Assembly: GCA_034509735.1 (NCBI GenBank)
Contig: JACGWO010000001.1
Coordinates: forward strand, 11,548,854-11,612,853
Direction: 5' to 3'
Origin: Sesamum alatum
Lineage: Eukaryota; Streptophyta; Magnoliopsida; Lamiales; Pedaliaceae
DNA length: 64,000 bases
Shown piece after piece: positions 39,401-51,600 of the stretch. The stretch's first letter is position 1, and each line of letters starts with the position of its first letter. The notes beneath the pieces are model-generated. The model had not been told where the DNA came from. It worked only from the letters and a program-made list of their open reading frames with translations, and ran no database searches. Made by a program: the position numbers and the translations under genes.

Positions 39401-42400
39401 AAAAGATCTTCCCAATATCCAATCAAGAACTCAAAAGGTGGTAGTTCAACAATTAACAGTGACCAGTCCAGTGCTGAATAAACACGAATTCTGCCCACTG
39501 CAGACTTCATAATTGCAGGCCAGTTCCTTGACCGATATGTCATAAGTCAGGCATATGATATATGAAATGCTATTACTTCGTATCAGTTCATCTTTGTTAT
39601 TGTTTTGAAAGCATACCCACAGTCTAAGAATGGACAGCAAGAAAGTGACCAAAACAAAGCCACTGACAGTTAAGGAACAAAGACAGATATGAAGCTATAT
39701 GAAGAGTATCACTTTAAACAAATGATGTCAAAGGATCAAGCAGCAACTCTGGAGCATTACAACCAAAATATTATGGAGAATACAACCAAACCCAACATAA
39801 CAGATAATTTACTTAATATCAAGATCTCGAAAGGCTCCAAAAGTAAAAAAGAAGACCACTTCGAGCTTGTTTGGTTGGGTTGAAAAACGGGTATATAAGA
39901 AAAGTGGAAGTGAAAAGGGATGAATAAGAAAAAGTTTGGTGTTTGGTTTAGGGAGAATAAATGGAGGGGAAGTAAGACTGGATGTATATGAAACCCCTCC
40001 GGAGTCCAATTTTGTTTCCATCCAAAATTGGGCTGAAAAGTGAAAGTATAAGGCCAGAAGGACAAAAAATTACATATTCTATCCTTGTTTGATGAATATT
40101 TTTATTAATAAGTTTTAAATTTAATTTTAAATTTAGTAACTTAAAATTATTTTAGTATAATATTAACTTGTTTATTTTCTAGTACAAAATGAAGAGAATG
40201 GGTTAATCAGTAAAATTTCAAAAATTAGTCTTTCCTTCTCAATCTATTTTCCTCGTACGTAACAATGGAAAGTATTTGAAATTTACTCCACTTCCAATCA
40301 CATCAAACAACTTAAAGGAAAACTACTATTCTTTTCCCCTCGCCCTCACCCTTTCACCTCCCTTCCCCCTTTCACTTCCCCTTTCCTCTCATTAAACCAA
40401 ACAAACCCTTAGTCATAAAAATCTTATAGCCCTGGTTCTGCATCATAGTAAAAATTACGCAAATTGATGCAAAGAAATACAAATTATGCAAATTGCAGTA
40501 CCTTTGGTGGTAAGTGATTAGACAGCAGTGCATTAGTCCTCCGCAATATAAACTGAAATACAGGGAATGAAATTAAGTCAAACTCTACCGATGCAACCCA
40601 CTGATGAACCCTAACAAACAAAGCATTTCTATTGAGGGAGAAAATTTGTGATCCTATGAAAAACACAATGTAGATAGCTTTGTCAAGCTGACAAGAATTA
40701 AGCATACACTTGGCACTAAATATACAGAAAATATAGTTACCTGATTTACTTTTGCACTTAGTTCTGCAGATCTCTCTGAACCAAGCCTCTTTTCTTCTTC
40801 AGTAGCCGTAGGCTCTCGACCACAAACAATTGGTGTCTTCAAAAATTATAGACAAGTTTAGAAAAAAATGCTAGCCATATACGGCAGAGGAACAACTAGA
40901 CTTGACAAGAGTACACTGCATGTTGTTCCTATTTCACTTGTTAATCTATCTTTTCGTTCATAGTCATAAAGCTGACTGGCATGGTTAGAAGTTGATAATA
41001 GAAAGGAGTTAAAGTCTGATGGTTATCTTCCACTGTTCTCAAATTCCAGGAACGTAGCATACCTCATAATAACGACGAAAATATGTAGCATCACCCAAGA
41101 CTCCAGGATTTGTGAAATTAACCATGGCATAGAACTCTTCGAGATCATTCTGAGTTTGTATGACACGGAAGATTGAATTACCCTCATAATGTAACAAAGA
41201 AATACCATGAGAAAGGATGCAGGAGTAAGGATGCTTAGGTATTTCTCACTTGCATTGGAGTCCCTGACAAGAGAATGCGGCGTTTGCAAGATAGAGCAGC
41301 TAATGCCTGGTCCATAAGTTAATGAAGGTCATCTCAAGTCCAAATTCATCATGGCCTCATCCAGGAAAAAAGCTCAAATAAAAGAACTCGATGTATCTCA
41401 CTCGATTGGTCAATGTTTGATCGTTCTTTAGCCTATGCGCCTCATCACATATAAGCAGGTCACAGGATCCAGTTTGGTTGAATTTGGAAGAATGCATCCG
41501 AAATGTCTCATAGGAAACAATCAGTACCTGTAAAACCGTCAGTTTAGTTGCGACTTGGGATTATTTGCTAAACAATTCAGATGGTGCAAGAAAATCACCT
41601 GTAAAGGGCTACAAGAACTAGTGAAACTATCAATGCCAGAGACAACATCTTCTCGAGTACTCTCGCAGAGAGCAAGAAGCTTCACTCTTTCTCCAACCCA
41701 TTTCATGATTTCAGCTTCCCAGTTACTCACTAGACTGGTAGGAGTCACAATTATTGCTTTTTTAACCATTGGTTTGCAATCAATTCCCTGACGAAGAAGA
41801 GTGTACAGTAATGTGATTGACTGCAAGGTCTTCCCCAAACTGAATGACAACCACCAAAAAATAATGAGAATATCAAAGAAAACAGCAGTAAAATTGCTAT
41901 ACCATTTTTTGAATCTTAGAAACTGAACATAAAAAATTGTCAGTCGGCCACAGAACATTACCCCATATCATCAGCCAAGATGCACCCATTGATGTTGGCA
42001 GCACTAAGAATACCAGAAACACAATCAAACATGAATTGCACCCCTTCTCTGCAAGTGCATACCAAGTGAGCCTTCAAATTAAATGATGTTATAAAATCAT
42101 CAGACTATATTTAACCTTATCTATGCAATTTCTGGTTTAATATCCAGGACTCTAACAGCGAAACTACAACCAGCTGTGAATACTAAATATCATAAACACA
42201 AAGCCATGAACCTTGGCATTTTGTTACCCTGAAGTAAGCATTATCCCCTACAAAATTATATCTATCCTTTTGGAAAAAGTAAAATAATACTTTAGTACAT
42301 ACGAGATATGTTTACAAGATGCAAATGAGAAAGTATGTTCTGAATTTATCAGGACCTCCTCCTTAGTTTTTAAAGATTTTTTGTATCTTTTAGTTTCACT

Positions 42401-43375
42401 ACCGTAACATCTTAAGTCCTTAACAGACATTATGAAGACAGAAAACATATGAAACTCTTAAATTATGTCTAACTGTACCTCTGATGGGGCCTGAGAAACT
42501 TCACGAGCAAGGGGTCCACAATTATAGACGTACAGTCTCTGTCTCTCTCCCCGGATTCTTCCAGCTGCCATAGCACTAGAGGCTCAATTCCTGGAGGTAG
42601 TGATACGATCTCCTCTGGATCATCATTCTCCTCGATTATGCTGGGAGTACTAAACCTGTTCGTAATGTTGACTAGTGCAGGTCTTATGGACCCCCACGGC
42701 ACAAACCTCTTACGAGCCCACAGCCGACGTGCCAGCTGCTCCTTGTTCTCAGAGTAACCACTGGAAGAGGGAGGCTTAAAGGGCTTCCTTAATGTGCTCT
42801 CAGCATCTAATACTGAATATACTCGAGGAAATAGTGATTGCCGTTTCACTTCTAGGTTTCCCCTGATTTAGGAACAACATATTCCTACTTTGTTAAACAG
42901 ATATAAGCAGGAAAGTACTGGATACCGATCTCAATAAAATTAATATTCTACTGCTTATCTATGGTTAAAAACCTGACGCTAAATGTCATTCACACAATCA
43001 GTGAACCTTAGTGGAGCCAAATTTCTCACCTCACAGAAACGATTAAACCCTAGCCTTAAACAGCCCTACCACCTTACATACTAATAGTTACCGAACTCAA
43101 TGGCGATTACTTTTAATAACAAATAATCCAAATAATGAACACTATGAAATCATATAAAAGTAAACAAACCTTACAAGAGCTTCCACGTTCTGCGACTTCC
43201 TTTGGTGGTTCCTCGGCGGAGCTATACGCGCAGCGGGCATGTCTTCTTCGTCATTGTCGCCTTCAGAGCTGTTTGACTCGGATATGGATTCGGGCGAATC
43301 GTAGTCGGGTTCCGACTCCATTGAAGCGCTGGAAGGCGACAGAGATTCGTCTTCGTCTTCCATCCTTCTTTCCAT
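33415..43375 (-). CDS. RAD54: RAD54 homologue, SNF2-family DNA repair/recombination ATPase
   Basis: Twenty-one exons, 5' to 3': 43170-43375, 42479-42862, 41962-42048, 41599-41839, 41402-41527, 41250-41306, 41063-41149, 40741-40836, 40502-40552, 38632-38707, 38441-38532, 37490-37581, 37265-37397, 36295-36414, 36099-36212, 35766-35849, 35609-35680, 35472-35530, 34731-34905, 34561-34659 and 33415-33773. The product is about 936 residues, similar to plant RAD54. Helicase motifs: Walker A DDMGLGKT across exons 3-4 (K229), DEAH at 334-337, LLSGTPMQ in exon 6, and [13 protein letters not shown] with [13 protein letters not shown] in exons 15-16. The acidic N-terminus precedes [19 protein letters not shown]54 is known to work with RAD51 in strand invasion and chromatin remodelling during homologous recombination. 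Two oddities: exon 10 has A7 before its donor, needing acceptor 38532 rather than 38527; the last exon shifts frame at 33677-33682. Confidence 0.93.
33677..33682 (-). other. Apparent one-base frame break in the RAD54 last exon
   Basis: Upstream of this A6 run (T6 on the plus strand) the frame reads [18 protein letters not shown], which is RAD54-like, but it then leads to a stop at 33561. The neighbouring frame gives a basic tail ending NDDDFE and a stop at 33415, resembling the acidic NHDDDF-type end I remember for plant RAD54. One extra A here would join the two. It could be a real shortened tail, a recent mutation or a sequencing error. Confidence 0.6.
39862..40412. mobile_element. TIR element inside a RAD54 intron, about 550 bp
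   Basis: Left end GAGCTTGTTTGGTTGGGTTG is mirrored by the right end AACCAAACAAACCCTTAG. Inside, AAAAGTGGAAGTGAAAAGGG mirrors CCCCTTTCACTTCCCCTTTC. It lies wholly in the 1.8-kb intron between exons 9 and 10, the largest intron in the gene. No coding frame is seen. The target duplication was not resolved; the GTTTGGTT-type terminus is common in plant hAT-like MITEs. Confidence 0.6.
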
Positions 43376-43448
43376 CTACGGAGACAGTTTCCCTCTCTCC
43401 TCTATATCTCTCCCCTCTCCCTCTCCTCTCCTTTAAATTCACAAAAAC

Positions 43449-43459
43449 TTGGCGGTAAA
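43449..43459. promoter_or_regulatory. Possible E2F-like site upstream of RAD54
   Basis: The sequence TTGGCGGTAAA lies about 75-85 bp before the RAD54 ATG (43375, minus strand). It is one base from TTGGCGGGAAA, the consensus for E2F/DP, which is known to drive plant S-phase and recombination genes. This is a motif match only. Confidence 0.3.
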
Positions 43460-43925
43460 GTTTCCTTTCTGTATTTGTTTTTTTGTGCACGAAGATCATT
43501 AGGAACTATGTGTATATTTAGGGATAATTTCACTTTTGGTACCTCAGGTATGGCCTTATTTCATTTTTGGTACCCCTGTTTTCATGTTATCAATTTTGAT
43601 ACCCGAAGTTTCCTTTTTTCGTCGACCTGAGTACCTGCCGTTAGTCGACCGTCAGAGTTAACGGTCAAAGTCATGCGTGAGTCACGTGATTATGGCAGGG
43701 GTTGTTGTCTCCCCAACTCATTTCACCTATTTGCTTAGAAAAAAAGAGCGTGAGTGTTCTCTCTATGAAAAAACCCTAAATCTCCAAATTCGAACCCCTA
43801 ATTTTAGTACATTTCTCCCCAAATCTCCCCCACAAAACTCTATTTTCTACCGTTTAAGTACTGAATCAACCACAAACAACCGATTATTTTTGAAGTTTGG
43901 CGAAGTCGGCGGTGAATCGAAGGGC

Positions 43926-46180
43926 ATGGCGAGGAGAAGACAACCAGAATCGATCGATGTCCCTCTATACGGTATGTTTTCAATGTAGTGGATACGAACT
44001 GGGTTTCAAAAATTAGGATATGAAATGGGTTTCAGAAATTTAGGAGGAAATGAAATGGGTTTCTGAAATTAGGGTTTGTACAATTTAATTTTGGGGCTTT
44101 CTCGAAATTTGATTTTAAAACTTATGGCTTTTGTATTTTTGATGAAATTTGTATGAAATTATGCTGGAATTTGTATGAAATTATACTTACTATTTTTTGG
44201 TGATTGGTGGAATTTGTTGAATTTGTCGATTGTATTTGCTGGAATCTTGCAGTATGTATTTTGTTGAATTGCTGAAATTCTTTTCTTTTTCTTTTTTTTG
44301 GTTATTCTTATGTAGATCCACAACATGAAGTTACAATGATTAGCATAAAAATATACCATGGGGGTATAATGAACACTGAACCACTTAGGTACTATATAGA
44401 GGGACAAGTTGATTTTTTTGATTATGTGGATTTGAAAATGTTTGGATTAATTGAGATGAATGAGTTTGTTGAAGAATTGGGATATGATAAACAAAAGGTT
44501 AGATTATGGCATCAATTTGGGCACAGACTACATTTGGGCAGTGTTTGTCTTGAGACAGACACTGATGTATATGGGATAATCAACCACCTACGAAAGAGCA
44601 GGGTAGTTGAAATTTATTTGGAACATTTAGATGAACCTGAGATTGACCTATCTTTCCTTGATAATATCAATCTTTCTGATCCTGATCCCATTCCCAGCCA
44701 GTCTAGTGAGTCAGAATGTGATGATTTTGAGGATAGTGATTATGACATGGATGAGGATGACAGGTTGTTTGAGAAGTGGGTAGATCATGATGTAGAGTTT
44801 GATGGTGAGGTGGGGCAGGGTAATTCTATTGATAACCAAATGTTAAGTGAAGAGATGCAGAATATGATAGAAGGAGAGCATAGTGAATGAGAGGCAGACA
44901 GTGATGATTTTCAGAGTGTGCATGGGTCCGATGAAGATATAGGAGGGGGATGATGTATAAGTTTGACAGGAATGATCATAGGAGATTAAGAGCAAGATGT
45001 AAAAAAGAGGGATGTGAATGGTATGTGTATGTGTCACCTATGCAAGAGGATAAGTCATGGCAGGTGAAGGGGTATAATCCAAGCCATAGTAAATGTAGTT
45101 GAAACTACAATAATAGCAATATTAGATCTGGGTGGCTTGGGAAGACATTCGTGAACAAGTTCAAAGATAATCCTAAATTGGGCACCAACGAGTTTAGGAG
45201 TGAAATCTGTAGCACTTTGAAGTGCAATGTTTCTAAACAACAAGCTTACAGGTCAAAACAAAAAGTTGTTGAGATCTTGCAGGGTAGTTTGAAAGAACAA
45301 TTTAGTACAATCAGGGATTATTGCTTGGAATTAATCAGAATCAACCCTGGGTCACTGTTGTCCTGAAATTCACTGATAATGAAGAGTTACAGCCCACTTT
45401 TAACAGGTTGTATGTTTTGTGTTTGATGCCTGCAAATAGGGGTTTAAACATTGCAGAAGGGTGATACGGGTAGATGGGTGTTTTTTGAAGGGCCCTCAAG
45501 GAGGGCAATTGTTAACTGTTGTGGGGGTTGATCCCAATAATGCAATGTATCCAATTGCATATGCTATAGTAGAGAATGAAAATAAGGAGTCTTGGATGTG
45601 GTTTTTATCTATACTAAAGTCTGATTTAGAGCTTGATGAAGAATATGCATGGACCTTTATGAGTGATAAACAAAAAGGTCTAATTCCAGCCTTTGAGTCT
45701 CTGTTTCCAAATGCTGAAAATAGACCAGAATTGAAGAGTTTAGAGCCAGAATGATCAGTTGAAGGAGTTGGACCAGAATGCCTATAATTGGTTGGTAAAA
45801 AAACTAGCCTGTAAGTTAAAAATCTCCTTATTTCACTTATTATTTACACACCTTCTTTTAACGTACCTTGGATTTCTTTTATTTCAAGTAAAAAGGACTG
45901 GAAGGAAAAATGTGGGATTGAAGCTAAGTGGCAGTTCACACAATATTTCATTTGTTAATGTAAGTTTGATTTTCAGTTTCAATGTTCATTATTTGTTTCA
46001 GTTTTCAGATTTCACTTTCATTGTCTTATGTTGGTTGCAATTTCATAGGTTACACAATCTTCAAGAATCAACACTCCAGTTATTGTGAGAGGAGGGATGA
46101 ACTTTATCACCGTGCCAAATTTAAGAGCAGCCCTTGGTGCTCAACAAAAGGAAAAGGGACAATCCAGTTGTGATAAATGA
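43926..46180 (+). pseudogene. mudrA-like transposase, internally deleted
   Basis: A probable first exon (43926-43971, MARRRQPESIDVPLY) joins at 44316 to a frame with a PB1-like N-terminal segment (SIKIYHGGIMNTEPLRYYIE) and an acidic stretch to 44890. The DNA-binding region follows in other frames (KSWQVKGYNPSHSKC near 45055, NKFKDNPKLGTNEFRSEIC near 45155). The MULE DDE core is at 45461-45754 (VDGCFLKGPQGGQLLTVVGV, YPIAYAIVENENKESW). After FESLFPNAENR the rest of the catalytic core and the SWIM finger are missing. A conserved tail (RGGMNFITVPNLRAALG) reappears at about 46091-46140. Frame breaks and the deletion make it inactive. Confidence 0.85.
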
Positions 46181-46248
46181 AGTGTTTGCAAGTGTAGTGT
46201 TGTTTATTTACAATACTATAAGTGAAGTGTTTATTTAGAAGACTGTTA

Positions 46249-47368
46249 GGCCATGATTGGTATGAGGGAATGGGTTGAGAATGGAATTGATATTCCCAAG
46301 TTCATTCCTATACATATGATTGGTATAAGAAAGGAAAGGAATTGGTCATTCCATAGGAATTCTTATTCCCTTAGGGAAGGGATTAGTGATTCCATCCCCA
46401 CACCATGGTATTACCTATTCCTATTATGTTGGGAATGGAAAAAAAATATTTTCTTGACAAAATTATTCTTATTAACCAAAACAAAACCTATTTCTATCAT
46501 CATATTCTTATTAAACGTCTTCTTCAAATATATAACTATCAAAATTACCAAGTAAATTTTATTGGCACTCACTTTTTTAATATCTTCTTCTTGTATGATT
46601 ACTTATTATTATTCATGTGGGAATATTACTGCTGAAGGAAAATCATATAACTATGAAAAACCACGTAAAATAACATATAAAAACAACAAAAGTCATATGA
46701 TAAACCGACCAATATCATTTCATCTCATTAGTCGGTCTCAACGTCCACCATGCTTGTTCAAAATTCATCCCCTCCTGACCAACTTCCTTAGTATGCAATT
46801 TTTTGTTAGTATATACCACACATATTTTTTAAAAATTATTTTATATTATTATTAAAAATTAATCCTCATAGAAGACGGCTCATTTTTTTATTGAATATTC
46901 AGACAAAGTAGTAGATGCATTGTGATTAAATTAGATTAATTATTGGTTGTTCAAATTAATACAATATCTTTTGCAGAAAAAATATTATCTATGTGTTCTA
47001 AGTAAATAAATTTTCTCATAGATTGTTTTTACTCATATATGAGATTTTTAAATAAATTTCTTATAACATTCTATAAGTAATTTTTTAAAATACAACTATT
47101 ATAAAATGCATTCAATGTTCCCAAAATAAAAATATATTAAAGGGCACATTTGTCGTAAAAGTAATTTTATTCCATTACTAACCATCTCTTTTTGATTATC
47201 AATTATGTGAATGGAATCAATTAAGAAATGATAGTTCCATTGCCTTCTAATTCTTGTGTATACCAATCATAGGAATGGTATCCAAATATGATTCCATTCC
47301 CATCTTCATTCCATTCTCAACTTCATTCCATTCCCACTCAATTCCATTCCTACATACCAATCATGCCC
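46249..47368. mobile_element. PIF/Harbinger-like non-autonomous element inside the MULE, 1.12 kb
   Basis: Ends are GGCCATGATTGGTATG on the left and the inverted CATACCAATCATGCCC on the right. The 3-bp duplication TTA is at 46246-46248 and 47369-47371. TTA/TAA duplications and GGSC-type termini are the hallmark of PIF/Harbinger. Subterminal arrays of ATTCCATTCC / GGAATGGGT occur on both sides. No transposase frame was recognised inside. It inserted after the MULE, just 3' of its transposase remnant. Confidence 0.85.
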
Positions 47369-48260
47369 TTAGTGTTTAAGACTATTGTAAGACAGTTTAT
47401 TTGTGTTATGTTATTGAATTTCATTTCATAATTTAGGCCAAAATGCCATACATAACATAACAAACAAGAAGACAAGTGCATATAGCAAGACATTTGTTTT
47501 TCTTTCTCAAATTATGAACTTCATTTTCAAGCACTGTTTCTTTGCTTTTGCACTTCTTCAATTCAACTTCCAAGCTTTCGTCCTTGGCCTTGTTTCTCAT
47601 TTATTTCTTCTTCAAGATGGTTGATTTTCCTCAACAAACTAGGAATGATTTGCTTCGATCTTGGGCACATTTCCGGATCAAACCATCTAAAAACTCCACA
47701 ATATTCCCTTTTCTGTGACCGAAAAAATAAAAACAAGAATTAATGGTATATCATAAAAAACACAAAATAAATAAGAATTAAATATAAATTTACCCCGTAA
47801 TTAGAACATACCCAAAACCTTCTTCCCGGATTTATTTTGGTCCAAGAAGTCTTCAATGGTAGCTCAATTCCACACTCAATATATTTTTTCCACATAAATG
47901 TTCTCATTAGACGAACCCACACTCGTATTTGAGTAAAATTGAAACTGATTTCTCCTCATATCTCTCGTTTTTCCCCATAATATTCTCAATTTTACTTTTT
48001 CAATTCTAGTTTTTTTGGTGTAGTAAATGGTAGCCAAACATGTCCTTAAATAGACAAAAAACTGCCAATTTTCCCGTCAAAATGACTTTGATCGTTAACT
48101 CTGACGGTCAACTAACGGCAGGTACTCAGATCGATGAAAAAAGAAAACTTCGGGTATCAACATTGATGACATTGAAACAGGGGGTATCAGAGGTGAAATA
48201 AGACCATACCTGGGGTACCAAAAGTGAAATTATCCCTGTATATTTACTAGAACATTTTTT

Positions 48261-48536
48261 AAAGGGGTGTAATGCAATTTACCTACTTGTGATATTGTAA
48301 ATGAGCAAATTAACCCCCTATGAAAAAAATATAGCAATTTACCTTTTTGTATTCTTTAAAATGGAGCAATTCACCTCCCTGTTTAGGGAGGTAAATTGCT
48401 CCATTTTGAAAAACACTGGGAGGTAAATTGATTCATTTTAAAAAAACACAGGGAGGTAAATTGCTATTTTAGTTTTCACAGATGGGTAATTTGCACATTT
48501 GCAATATCACAAGGGGGTTGCTTACATTTCTCCCTT
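48261..48536. mobile_element. Foldback MITE copy A (AGGTAAATTGC family), about 275 bp
   Basis: The arms GCAATTTACCTACTTGTGAT.. and the right arm AATTTGCACATTTGCAATATC are inverted matches. The interior contains several GGGAGGTAAATTGCT units in both orientations, giving a strong palindrome. A related copy occurs at 63423-63694. It lies just outside the right duplication of the MULE. Confidence 0.65.
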
Positions 48537-49590
48537 TTTTAATGATCTTAGATAGATATTATATATATATATATATATACATATGTTAAAAAAAAACATG
48601 TACATAATTCCTTTTGATCGTTATTACAATATAGTAAACTTATTATATCAAATATTGTCATGTTTTATAAGTTATTCTATTTTTAAACTATTGAAATAAT
48701 TTGTAAGACGTAAGAGGTTATGGAATATTGGAGCAAAAAAAGTTATTCCATTGACTTGGCTATCGTTTAATTTTAATACACTAACTTTGGTAATTATTAC
48801 ATTTTATATGTTATGTTGCAATTATGCTTCAGTTAAATCCAATTGAGGGTTTTTGTGTCAATTTACCGGTTATTTGAATGGAATTTGATTATGTGTCCAA
48901 AATTTGCTTATATGTCCAACAAAATTAAATACATCAGCATGTGACATGGTTAAAATTACACAGTGGCAGATGACGTGGAAGTTATGGAGTGTGAAGAAGA
49001 TCACGTGAGGCCAAGACCATTTCACTTTACTTCACCCCGCATCACATACTCCCTTTGACTTCATTATTCAGTCAAGAGTCTAAGACCATTTTCCCGCAAA
49101 AGAAATCACGCTTGCCCTAATTCCCCCCCCCCCCCCCCCTCCGGTCTTCCCCTGACGTTGACGAAGGTGAGGACCTCCTTGCCTTTGACGTTGACGATGG
49201 CGAGGACCCCCTCCCTTCAACGACGACGTGGACCCCGCGCTTGTCGTGGTGATGAGAGATCCATAGCTGGACGACGACCCACCCCCCAAAATACGCTTAG
49301 TTAGCGATCTCTGTTAGTATAGCAAAGAACAAGTACATGCAATGACTTAAATATTGTAAATGATGCACCACAACCACTTTAAAAAAATATGAATATTTTG
49401 TACTGTACGGTCTGTTTTCTTGTGAGTAATGGACCACAATAGCTTTAGACTTTTTATTCTATTTTTGTTGGGAAATAGGAAGCATGTGGTCCTTTAAGTA
49501 ATTTTATGTTGGGAAATATTCTGTTTTTTTATTATGTAAAAGCAGTGCTTTTAAGATGGTGCAGCTGATTTTATGTTGGTTTGATTTGTT
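48537..49590. other. Repeat-rich spacer, possible 5' remnant of a second MULE
   Basis: It holds an (AT)n tract near 48559-48577 and a C17 run at 49123-49139, followed by GC-richer CGACGTTGACGA-like imperfect repeats (49150-49280). The 48730-48990 stretch has the look of MULE subterminal DNA, but no inverted partner was found. No supported gene. Confidence 0.35.
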
Positions 49591-50405
49591 TTGGGATATA
49601 AGATTAAGTTAATGTGTATTTACTTACGTTCTACAAAATTACCATCAAAAGATGCTTGTGAATGCTTCCATAGCAACATACTTGAAGTAAGAAACAAGTC
49701 AATCTTGTCAATGCTGGAGTGGTTGATGGAGTGTTTGATGAAAGGCTCCAACAAAACAGAGACAGGGCACATAAGAAACGGAAAAATATGTTGTGTCCCA
49801 AAATTTAAAAGATAATTTGACAAAAATATTGAAAATCTTGGAGATTATATCCCAATCAAATATGATGAAAAGTATTATCAAATTTCTTGCTTTGATGGCA
49901 ATCAATATAGTATTAACTTAGAGAATCAAACTTGTGGGTGTAGAAAGTGGGATTTGAGTGGCATACCATGTAAGCATATTGTGTGTGCAAATTTTTTGTA
50001 ATGGTTGGGACATAGAAAAATACACACACCACTACTTCAGGATTGAAATTTACTTGAAAGTTTATCAACATACAATCATCCCAATCAATGGAAGGAATGA
50101 ATAGAATAAGATTGATTTCAACCCACCACTCCCACTAAATGCTGACAAAAGTGTGGGGAGGCCTCCAAAAGCTAAAAGTCTGGAAGTTGATGAAGCTGCT
50201 CAAAAAAAGTGGAAATGACTGCCTAGACTAATCATGAGGGAAGGATCATCCACAATAAAGAAGCAGCAAACCACTGTCAAGTGTGGTCTGCAAGGACACA
50301 ATGCTAGGGGGTGTCCTAACAAGGAATCAAAAACTGATCCTATCCCTGACGCAAGCAGCCAGGTTCAGCCAAATTCCAATGTGATGCATGATTTAATTCC
50401 ATAAC
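49591..50405 (+). pseudogene. Second MuDR-type transposase fragment: SWIM finger and zinc knuckle
   Basis: The reading, with stops at 49813 and beyond, gives CFHSNILEVRNKSILSMLEW, then a DGNQYSINLENQTCGCRKWD stretch and GIPCKHIVCA: a SWIM-type zinc finger (CxC...CxH) near 49930-49985. Further on VGRPPKAKSLE (about 50155) and a knuckle-like CGLQGHNARGCP (about 50283-50318) follow. These are the C-terminal parts of mudrA transposases, exactly the parts missing from the 43521-48236 element. Multiple stops show decay. Its TIRs were not found. Confidence 0.8.
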
Positions 50406-51424
50406 TAACCCACAACAACTATAAGGACTAACAAGAGCTGTTGAAAAATAGGTTCCAACAAAAGGGCAAAGGGATTATGCAAGAACCTGAAGTGTCATTG
50501 CATGCGAGAACAAGAAGTGTAAGTCCTATTTTAGCTTGCACATCTTACTGTTTAGTAAGTCATATTCGGTCAAACTTACTGTTTTGTGCAATACAAGGGC
50601 AAACTCCAATTCAACGGCCACAAAAATTGTAGGTATTATATATCGTATGTTATTATTGTTTTTAATGATACAATAACTAACTACATGTTGCCTAAACAGG
50701 TTACAAGAAAAGAAAATGGAGTTATGGAAGAACCTGAGATGCAACAAGAAGTGTAAGTAACCTCTGTTTTAGTTTAAGTATTTGAGTATTTTGAGTGTGA
50801 GTTGGGCAGACTATTTTGTTGGGATTATTATGACTGTTTGAATGGAGTATTTGGGATTGTTCCAATGGGATTTTTATGTCTATTTATCTGTAGGGACATA
50901 TTTGAGGTGTTGAATCAGTCATTAGAAAGCTAAAAAAATCATGTGCCACAGCCCAACAATGTTCCAACAATTTCAACAATGCTAGAAAGGAGTTAAGATC
51001 AAGGAATCGACTCCATTTGTTGAGGAGGGTCAATTAGGTCCCAAGTCATCGCAAGAGCAAGGGAGTTTTGGATCAACCGCTTCAATAGTTAAAGGAGGAA
51101 AATAGTTCGTTACAATGTCCAAGTTAAGCCAGCAATCAATCAAATAAAGAAAGGGAAGAAGAAGGCTTAACACTGATGATTGTCTACTGTTGGGGTCATT
51201 GTCTATTTTTGAGCAGGAAATGTACCAAAACCACTAAGTATTTGGATGTAATTTTTGTAGGCTAAACTATTCTGAAATGCCTCTCATTGTTGGATGTATT
51301 TTTTTGAAATGTCTAATGATTGTATCTATTTTGGTAGGTCAAAAAAGGCTCTATTTTGCACAATATACATGTATACAAGGGGCTATGTTTAGCCCCACAT
51401 TTTTTTTTTGTTAGAAATGACGGA
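50406..51424. other. TE-derived spacer
   Basis: Probably continues the decayed MULE tail: repeated short blocks with AAGAACCTGAAG/GATGCAAGAAG (50478 and 50728) look like degenerate transposase-tail exons. No intact feature. Confidence 0.35.
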
Positions 51425-51600
51425 TGCATTATTATTATTATTATTTTGATAGAGGGAAATGATCAAATATCATTAAGAGGGTGGAATGTCGACCAAAACT
51501 AGCTTAGCCACATCTGCTGGAAGATTGGAAGAATCACCCAAGGAGTCAGAAGCAGATTTGGCCAATGCATGGGCTGCCGAATTTTAAAAACGCGAAACTA
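51425..51600 (-). mobile_element. Antisense LINE 3' fragment with (ATT)n tail
   Basis: Read on the minus strand from about 51590, the frame NSAAHALAKSASDSLGDSSN followed by LPADVAKLVLVDIPPS and a stop is the typical end of a plant LINE RNase H domain. Its 3' end meets an (ATT)n tract on the plus strand (about 51428-51444), like the simple-repeat tails of plant LINEs. The 5' part is missing, as in most LINE copies. It is unrelated in position to the 23585-29598 LINE. Confidence 0.65.

Larger units (their letters stand above)
43521..48236 (+). mobile_element. Mutator-like element (MULE) with long TIRs, 4.7 kb
   Basis: The terminal inverted repeats are about 155 bp (43521-43674 and 48082-48236), beginning GGGATAATTTCACTTTTGGT and highly similar throughout. 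The flanking direct repeat TGTATATTTA is exact over 10 bp (43511-43520 and 48237-48246), within the 9-11 bp expected for MULEs. The interior carries a broken mudrA-like transposase on the plus strand and a 1.1-kb Harbinger-like insertion. The perfect duplication and well-kept TIRs argue for moderately recent insertion. Its left end is only 145 bp upstream of the RAD54 start codon. Confidence 0.93.

Noticed and set aside
49080..49289. Minus-strand frame MGGGSSSSYGSL... with Gly/Arg-rich repeats
   Set aside because: It arises from the C17 run and GACGTTGACGA-type repeats; low complexity, no conserved domain.
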